Source: Candidatus Multiplicimicrobium inquinatum
GTDB lineage: Bacteria; Omnitrophota; Omnitrophia; Omnitrophales; Aquincolibacteriaceae
Length of the DNA stretch: 62,604 nt
Reading direction: 5' to 3'
Assembly: GCA_002344825.1 (NCBI GenBank)
Contig: DDUN01000034.1
Span: 15,171 to 77,774 of the forward strand
Every line of letters starts with the position of its first letter. The stretch's first letter is position 1. Made by a program: the position numbers and the translations under genes. Below the pieces are notes generated by a model that was not told the DNA's origin, searched no databases, and was given only the letters and a program-made list of their open reading frames with translations. Positions 1 to 9,000 of this stretch are shown piece after piece.

Positions 1-3000
1 CGCCGGACGAACTCAAAAATTGCCCCACATCAAACACTGCAACTGCAGCTGAAAGCTCAGCCTCTTCTTGTTTATCTAAAAATGAATCAAGAGCCTGAAG
101 CCTTCGCCCCCATTCAACCCACGCCTCATGTCTCTTTACATACGTCCAAATAGCTTCCGCCAAAATATCAACCATGCGGTCAACAATCTTTTCATTTATT
201 TTGTCTACCGTAAAACTGTGTCCCTGCTCTTGTCCGTAACTCTCAGCCAATGCCAGCATCTCTTCTTTGTCAGACTGGAGCAAAGCAAGGAGATCTGCAT
301 CATTTAAACCGATTTTTTCTTTCTCACGCAATTCTTGAGTATTAAACACACTACGTTCTCCATTTCCAATTTTATTGGGAATAAAACCATTCTGCTGAAT
401 AAGCTGTCTAAGCTCTGCTGCAACATTTGAAATTTCTTTTTTTACAATCTTGGCAGCCTCTGAAACATCATTGGCGGCGGCAAGAGCATTGAAAAAATCA
501 TAAGAAACTGGCTCGGTTTGAAGATACCCATTAGAGTCAAGAAAAACCCGCATTTCGGAACGAGCACGAAGCGCTTTTGAAAAACCATCAAACCACGATT
601 TAAAATTTGTATCCGTAAATGCACTATCAGACACCATGTTTGTCGGCGACACGTAAGAGCTTAAATCCGCTCTCACTTGAGCAGAAAACTCTACCGCTTT
701 ATCACTCCAAAGATCATGAAATAAATCCGCGGCAATTTGATGCGTATTGATTACCCCATTATCATTTGCAGTCGCCCATAAGGTGTATAAAAAGTAAACC
801 CGATGTTTAGCGCTATCTTCAAGATCAAATCTTGCCCCACCCAAATCAATCAAAATCATTTTTTTTCGATCTTTTTGCCAAATAAAATTTTGATACCGAA
901 TATCCGATGGGGGTTTAAAATCAAGATCTTTTCCAACCCCTAATACGGTCCTCAAGTACCCGCGATATTCATCTAATGTAAGCTCAGATTCTTCCAGAAC
1001 TTCAGAAAACTGAATTCCGTCGATAAACTCTTCTATCATCCAATGAAGCCCGTCTTGTGTTTGACCTTCTGATAAAATCATAGGGACATACTGATGGCTG
1101 ATTTTTTTTAAATCTGCCGTCTCTTCGCTGGGAATAGTCCCGGCTACCCTTTCAACCTTAAACATAAGTGAAAGCGATCTCCCTGATACACGGCCAAAAT
1201 CAATTCGAAAGCCATACTTACTCGTTCCGTCGTATCCATTAAAAATTCTAGCGGTTCCATTTAAATTTAAATCTAATTCCTCATATCCAAGCCGCCTGAA
1301 GAACTCTTTTACATTTTCTATATCCTGAAACCGTGGGGAGCGCAGAACATTCATCACTGACCGGGTCGTCGCTCCCGGAACTCCTCCGTCCAAAAATGAA
1401 AGCGTGTCAACTTCGTACCGCATTTCGGAGCGGCGCTGATCAAGTGAACTTCTTTCGGCATCCGGCCAAAGAAGCGGCCTGTTTTTCCCGGTAAAATTCA
1501 GCCTGAATTTTACCGGGTTGTCTTTGTCGCGCCGCAAAACTAAGTGAGAACGGGAAACCGAAGCGTCTTGGACAATTAAGTCATTGCTGCTGCCCCGTCC
1601 GATCAAAACTTCATTTTTATTTCGCGCGGCGGTAAACTTAGATTGTTGACCGGAAACTTGGACGATCACATCAAGTTCGCCGGCATAGCCTCCATTTCTG
1701 ATTCTCATGACGGAGTTGCTGTTTGAAAGCTGAAACAAAAACGGCAGTAAAGCAGGATCCCAAAGAATGCCTTTTTCGCCCGCGCTCTTTAAAGCGATCA
1801 TAAAAGCAAGGTTCAAATCGCGCACAAACTGATTTCGAAATGAATGGCCTTCCGCATCAAATTTTGGCTCCATCTCATACTCCTCGTTCGGATCACGACG
1901 GACGCCAAAAGCCTCAAAAGCAAGTTTCAGCACTTGCTCTTTAAGAGCGGTGGAAACACCGTACTGAACGGCGGCGGTTCTTCGCTCAAAAAAATCTAAA
2001 TTTTTGTTAAATTCAGACTCCGGGTTCGCATCATTTAAATTGAAGTAATCGTAATATTGGGGAAGATCGGCTAAAAACTCTGTGTTTTGCATGCCATATC
2101 CCAACAAACTATCAAGCATAGACTTCGCAAACCACTTACCCGCATCATATTCTTTGCGTGCACGCAAAACACTAAGCACAGCGTGAAAGCGCTCAACCGG
2201 AAATTCCCGCATGAAAAGGGGGTAATTGCTGAATGGCCCTGGAAAACCGGCCGCCGACCATTCCTCTGTCTTATTTTTAGTACCTTGGCTTAAATCCACC
2301 ACCCAGTCAGCAATTTCTTCGGGCGATTGATCCGCCACGCGCATTTCGGAGCGCCCCTTCGACCTGGCTACGATCACATACGGAGGTGTTTTTTGGCCGA
2401 CTCCAAAACCGGTTGTTCCGCCATCGACAAACATCGCTGATTCGATACTATTGCGGGAAAGCCAGGCGTGAAGCTCCGTCATAAATGAATCTGTGGACAT
2501 CCCCATTTTTCCCATAAAATCAGGTCCGTAAAACTCCTTGAAGAAAAATCTGCCTAAGCGGTCATATCCAATCGCAACGCGCCGCCCCCCCTGAAGCCCC
2601 TTATGCCAAACTTCAATTCCCAGGTTGAGATCTTCCCCGATTTTGATCCAAGGTCCGGCCTGAAATCCGATCGGGTACAACTGCACTCCATAAAGTTCAG
2701 GATTTTCAGCATATTTTTGGTAGTCAAAAATATGCGGCCTGCCGGTACCATCAATAAAAAACATCGCTTTAGCCATCGCTTTTTCCGAGAGGTTGTGATT
2801 AAAATCAACGATAGGTTCTTCTTCCTGAAGTCTCAAAAATCCGGTGGGCTGCTTATCTTCTAAAAAGAAATTTGCGGGTGAAATAATTTGAGCGTCGGAA
2901 TCATTTTGCGCGTCTTCAAAACGCATGACCTCAATATTCCAAGACCGAAGATCAAAAAAGAGATCTCCCGAAGATGTGGTTGACGCTAAATCGGGCGAAT

Positions 3001-6000
3001 TGATGCCGATATTGACTTGCTTGAGACCATAATTAGCTACAAGTCCACCCGTTCCAATGCCAGCCGCGAACAGCAAAGACCGACGGATAGCTTCCCGGCG
3101 AGTTAGCGGCTGAGCAACTCCACGTGCTTCAGAGCGCGCGGAAACAACCTCTTTTTCACTTCTTGGTTTTGGCGCAAAAGCCTCCCTGGGTAAAAATCCT
3201 TTAGCGAAAACTCGCCCCAAAGCGAATTCTTTTCCATACTTTATTTTTCCAAAAATAAGCATTGCGAAAAAAATCAAAATTGGAGCTTCAATAACCATCA
3301 CAAGTTCTGCTGTGGTTAATCTGCCAATGAGGATATTGGTTCCTATCCATTTATTAGCTAACTCAACCCCAACAACCGAATACGCGTACACGGATCCGGA
3401 TAAAGCCAAAGACATTGAAGATCTTCCGACAGCTGTTGTCATATTCGAATAGCTTGACGGAGTCTTTTTAAAATTGAATATTGCTGCACGGAAAAGTGCT
3501 CCTATCAAATAAAGCACCGCTCCGGCAAAGAAGACCTGCACAGGAAGCCCTCCGTCGGGCGCAATACGGGCAGCCCACTGCGCAAACGGTAAAGCAATTT
3601 CTCTTTGATACCAACTTAAATTAGCAGAAGGGACTTGGTTTTCAACTTGTGCTAATTCAGACGAGAAAACTTCAAGCGGAACCGTAGCAACCAACTCAGA
3701 CTCAACGGCCGACGGTGTCCGAGCAACCGCGGGTAAATCCTGACGCGCGACCGCAGGCTGATCAAGAGTCGGAAACAATAAACTTTCCTCAAGAAACCCT
3801 CTTTCAGAATCCCACTTAGGAAGAGCCAGAATTTCATCCACGCTCGCCACTCTCGAACTTGTATTAGCTTGAGGCTCAGAAACAGCGGTCGCGAGCACAA
3901 CATTCCAGCCCTGTCTCCCGCCGTAGCCGAAGGTGTGATCTTTGATCGCGTCCGCTATCTCTTGCTTTTTTGAAGCCGGGCTCGGTTTTGTCCGAAAATA
4001 TTTGTCATTGAAAACTCCATCCTCAAGGTTTTGTGCCATATCCCGAAGGGTATCTCCGTTTTTTGCCATTCTTGACTTTACACGCTTCTCTTTTACAAAA
4101 AAGAAAAATGCATCCAACTCATAATCATCCATAAGGTCAAGTTGCATCACTCGATAAGCTAGGGCTCGGGCAATATATTCCGCCTGAAGACCAGCATCGT
4201 TTGGAAACCTCTTGATCGCCGCCTCCCGTAACTCAACAATCGCTTTGTAAGAAGGCTGACTTTCCCCCTGCGATGTTAGCTCAAGTTTTTTAGCAAGAAA
4301 CTCCTGGTCAATTCGGCGGACATCTCCTTCTTTGGAGGGATATCCAAGCCAGGTCATCACATGATCTCCCAGGGTTCTGGAACGCGTTACTTCATGCTGA
4401 AAAATACCTTTGGCAATATCAATCGAAGGATGCCCGGCTTCCTTCCAATTCTTCTGATCGGCATACTGAAAAAGTCCCGACTCCATTCCGGTTTGAAATA
4501 GGGCAAGGTCGTGAAGGTCTTTCTTCTCTTGTTCGCTCGCGGAAGGGTAAATTTGATCGATCACACTCATAATCGAACCGGAAACAAGTTTCGCGTTTTC
4601 ACTAAAATTTCGGCTGCCTAAATTGGCTTCAACCTGCAAAGCCATTGCAGCCGTTTTGTCTTTTTGCTGTCCTTGCGCCAAAAAGTCTCCGACTGAAATG
4701 GCGTGCACTACCGTCATAACAAGAAAATAACCCAAAGCGAGTACGATATAAATCCAGGGCTTGATTTTTTCTTGAAGAATTTGCTCCGGTGTTCCGGGAA
4801 TTAAAACTTCAAGTCGAATTCCTTCTTTGACCCCAACCTTCTTCTCAGAATTTGAGGTTCCTGCGCCCCACCACTCCGTTAATGTTTGGACCGCCCCGAC
4901 CACAAGCGCAATCCCCGCAAGATAAACGCCGACAAGAGGGGCAAACTTTGCCAAAGCAATCATGATTACCGCGGCAATCGCCGCTTTCTTTAAAAAAGGA
5001 ATTACTCGCGCCTCGGAGCGGCTTGCTTCTAACGAGATAGTTTCATTCAGTTTCTGCTCAGGAGAAATCGCGCTTACATCCGCTTGCTTCTCTTCAATTC
5101 CAAGGCGCTGCAATAAAAATTGCGCTACCCATTGAAGTGTCGTTTGCGTGTTGGGATTTAAAGATGACGCCTTCAGACTTTTGATGTGGTTACGCGTAAA
5201 ATAAATCAACCCGCCGATAACACCTGCCGCAACGACCAAGGCTGTCAGATAAGGCGCAAAAGCAAACACCGCCGGTAGAATCAACCCCAAACCACCCACT
5301 GCTCCAAGCGCCCCAAGCAACACCGGGACGACATAAGCTTGTTCTGATGAGTCTCTCTCTATTTGAGGATTGAGCCGCAGCATGTCGCCGATAATTTCTC
5401 TTTTCAAACTATCACTGTACTCTGCTTCAAGACGGGCAAGCCCGATTGTAATTCGGCTGACCAACTCACCTTCAAATAAGTGCTTTCTTCCAAATGCTGT
5501 GGTAAGCGCCTCGGCATCCCCATATCGCTGCTCATTGACCGCAGTAATCATTTTCTGAATTTCTTCAAAAATAGAGTCAGGGTCAAAGTCCTCATCCCGT
5601 ATTTCAGAGCGCGCAGGAGTTAGTTCATACAGCCCCACTGCGTAATTTGTGGTTTTATATCCATCTGCTCTCTCAATCGTATAATTTTTTTCAGTATCCT
5701 CCCAAATCTCACCCATGCTCACTTCCGGAAGAATTAAAAATACCTTTCCATTTGGTTTCAAGTACTGAGAGGCTTCGCCAAGGAATCGGCGGAGCGTTTC
5801 AAATCCGGGGTCATTTTTTGCGAGAGCTAAGTTTCCGCCGGACGCTTCTGAATACCAAGGCGGATTCCAAAAAATAACATCAAACTTTTCTCCGTCGCGC
5901 ACGGCTGAAAAAAGATCGCTTTCACGCGCGTCAAACTCATCGCCAAGCGCCTCTTTTGCGGCTTGCACCGCGCTGGGGTTAATATCAAAACCGATAAATT

Positions 6001-9000
6001 GAATTTGTTGCGGATTGCGCACTGCGGACTGCAACTCTTTTGTTAACACCCCCGAACCAATCCCCATCTCCAACACCCGAATATTGTCATTCCCCTGTTT
6101 TCCGGCGGACTGCACTATTTGAGCAATCACTCCGCGGACCAGCCCAGTAATCTGATCACCCTTGTTGATCAAAACAGGGACGACTTGTCCCGCTTGTTGC
6201 GGTCGCATCTCAGAGCGCACATCAAACTTAGAAAATTTTTCGGCAAACCCGCGAGCCGCTATAATCGCTTTAATTTGGTCGTTACGCGGTTTATCGAAAG
6301 CTTTACTCAGTTCCGCAATCCGCCCTTGAGGAATAAGCCCTTTCATTTCCGCCCAATACTCTTCCGTCGCGCTTCCATAATCTTTCAGCTTGGCTGATGA
6401 GGCTGCTTTTAACTCTGCGGTTTGGAGTTTTTCGCCCACCAAATTTTCAAGATAAAGATAGTTTTTAACAAACCTCTCAGCTGGCAATAAATTCCAATCT
6501 TGCCGTAAAATTCTTTTTGCCGAACCTATATCAAGTTCCGCTGTTTCCTGTTGTGCCAGTTTCGAACTCGAGGCGGTTATCAGCGGAATATCGATCCTTA
6601 GAAAAGGTTGATCTTGTCCTTCGCTCAAGCGTAACGCCAACCGGCGCATAACCAGAGGCTGTCTCTGCCCCTTTATAACCCTTCTGAACCCCGACCGAGG
6701 CAATTCGACGTTAAAGAAATATTGAGGCCATAAGCGTACGAGCTCGTCTTCTACCATTTCCACAGGATTAATCGGAACGATGCTTTCGGGAACCGCCAAA
6801 ACCATGTCCAGGTCATTGATTAACCGTGTATCAATTTTTCCGTCGGCTTCGAGAGAAGCAGCAGAACCGTCGATAAAAATAACCGCCCCCGGCAAAACAG
6901 CCTGTACCGCTTGATCAACCGCAGCAAGCAAATTTTCCAAGTTAAGAATTCCGTCTTCGCTAATAACTTCTCCGGGTCGCGCTTCGGAACGAACCCGATC
7001 TGCTTCACTTCCAATTAACCCAGTAAACCATGCTGTGTTTTTTAGTTTTATAGAAAAAGCTGTAAAAATAGAAATGGTTGCGATAAATTCAATAATAATG
7101 GGTATTTTAGAAATAAGAGGATCACCAAGACCTATACCTAATAAAATAAACGAGTTTGTCAAGGAATGCATAGCCATCGGAGCAAGAAGATTTCCTGTCC
7201 GATGATAGAGATAAGCATAAGTGACCCCTGCGGAAAAAAGCTGTAAAAAAATATAGGCTGTAACAGCAATTCCACCCGCTCCAAATAAAACACCATGAAT
7301 AACAGCAAAGAGAAAAGCACTCGCACTTGCTGAAGCTAAAAATCCCATTCCTGAATCCATCATTTTCTTAAAAATTAACTTCCTAAACATTATTTCTTCA
7401 ATGATGGGCGCCAGAATAATCGAAGAAAGAATACTTGCTGTTGCTGCACTCAGCCCTAAAGCCCCCAACAAGGAAAGAGACACGGGAATCACAACGATAA
7501 GCATGAAAACTATGACGAGAGCTGGAGCAAAAACACGAATCTGCTCTCGGACAAATTGAAATTCTGTGTTTATTCTGTTTTTAAGAATCGACCCAATGTT
7601 ACTCCATGAAACAGCACCTTCCGCGGGCATTTCAGAGCGGCCCCCGAGCACCTCTTCGACAGACTCAGAACTTTGAGTCCCAGCGGAAGAGGTTAACTCT
7701 GTCCGAGCTTCGGAGCGGAAAGAAGCTGCCAGCGCCTTAAGTTCTTCTATTCCGCTAAAAATTTCTCGCGCTTCCCGAATCAACTCATTGTCTTCTCCAT
7801 CCGGAATACTCCAATTTTCTTTAAATTCACTCCATGTTTGATTTTGAGAAGCAACGGACAGCTCGAAAAAGAGCCGTTCTTTTAACTTTCCACGAAAAAA
7901 ATCCAGATCCGCAAGGATTTTCCGATTCTCAGGAGTGGCAAGTAATTTGAAGATGGCTCGTACTTGCACAGCTTCTTGATCTCCAACCGGGTCAGCTGCA
8001 TCCAGGCCCGCTTTCATTAGCGCCACTGTTTGCTCTTGTGGAGTTAAGCCATACCTGAAAATTGCCCGAAGGCCTCGCAAAGCCCGATTAAGGCTAACAG
8101 AGCCTGTCCCGCCCCATATAAGTCTTAAATTCGAAAGATCATCCAACGCATTTGAAATTATTTTGAAATCAGAGCTTGAGCCAACATCATCATCCAATTT
8201 AATTTGAAGATATTTTTGTCCGCCATTTTCTTTAACTTGAACATTTAAAAAAAGTTGATTGATTGTATAATTTTGCTGTGTCAATTCATCAAGCCACTCT
8301 ACCGGTGTAATTCGCGCGGCAAACGCGCTCAAAGCATCTGCCACATCATGCTCGCCCGGATTTTGTCGAACAACCAAGTCAAGATCGGACGCAATATCTT
8401 TAAGAGGACTTTCTTTTAAAGCCCCGCGCGCTGCTAGCAAAAAATAAATAGCAGCGCTTCCAAAAATAGTAATCGAAGTTCCGCTTTGTAGTTTTAATAA
8501 GCTTTCTTCAAGTTCTTGATCTAACCAAATTTTGATGCTTTCATTTCCAGAAGAATGTGCGATTTCATATTCTTGAACCCATGCAGGCGCTCGAAATTCG
8601 GAGCGAGATTTCAACAGCATATTTACGCTAATCGGATAAATCTCTCCTTTACTGATGGCATATTGAATCAGTTTGCTTCGTAAAGTTTTTTGAAAAACAA
8701 CCATTTCACGCAACTCGGACACAAATTGTTTAAGCACTCTATTTTCAAAAATAGTCACGCCAACAGCACCTTCATTGATCTCGCTTGAATTCACCCTGAC
8801 AATCAACCTGGCCACACTCTCTAAAAATTGTGTCTGCTCTGCGGCAACCTGTTCAGCGGCAGCAGCAGCTATGCTGACATTTGCCGTAGTGCCGGAGGCC
8901 TGATACTGAAGGTGCTTTCTCGGGAGTTTTACCCAAGTCATATTCTGAGGTGTTTTAAACTCAGTGAAGCCTGCTTGTTTTCCTATAAAAATATTCTTTA

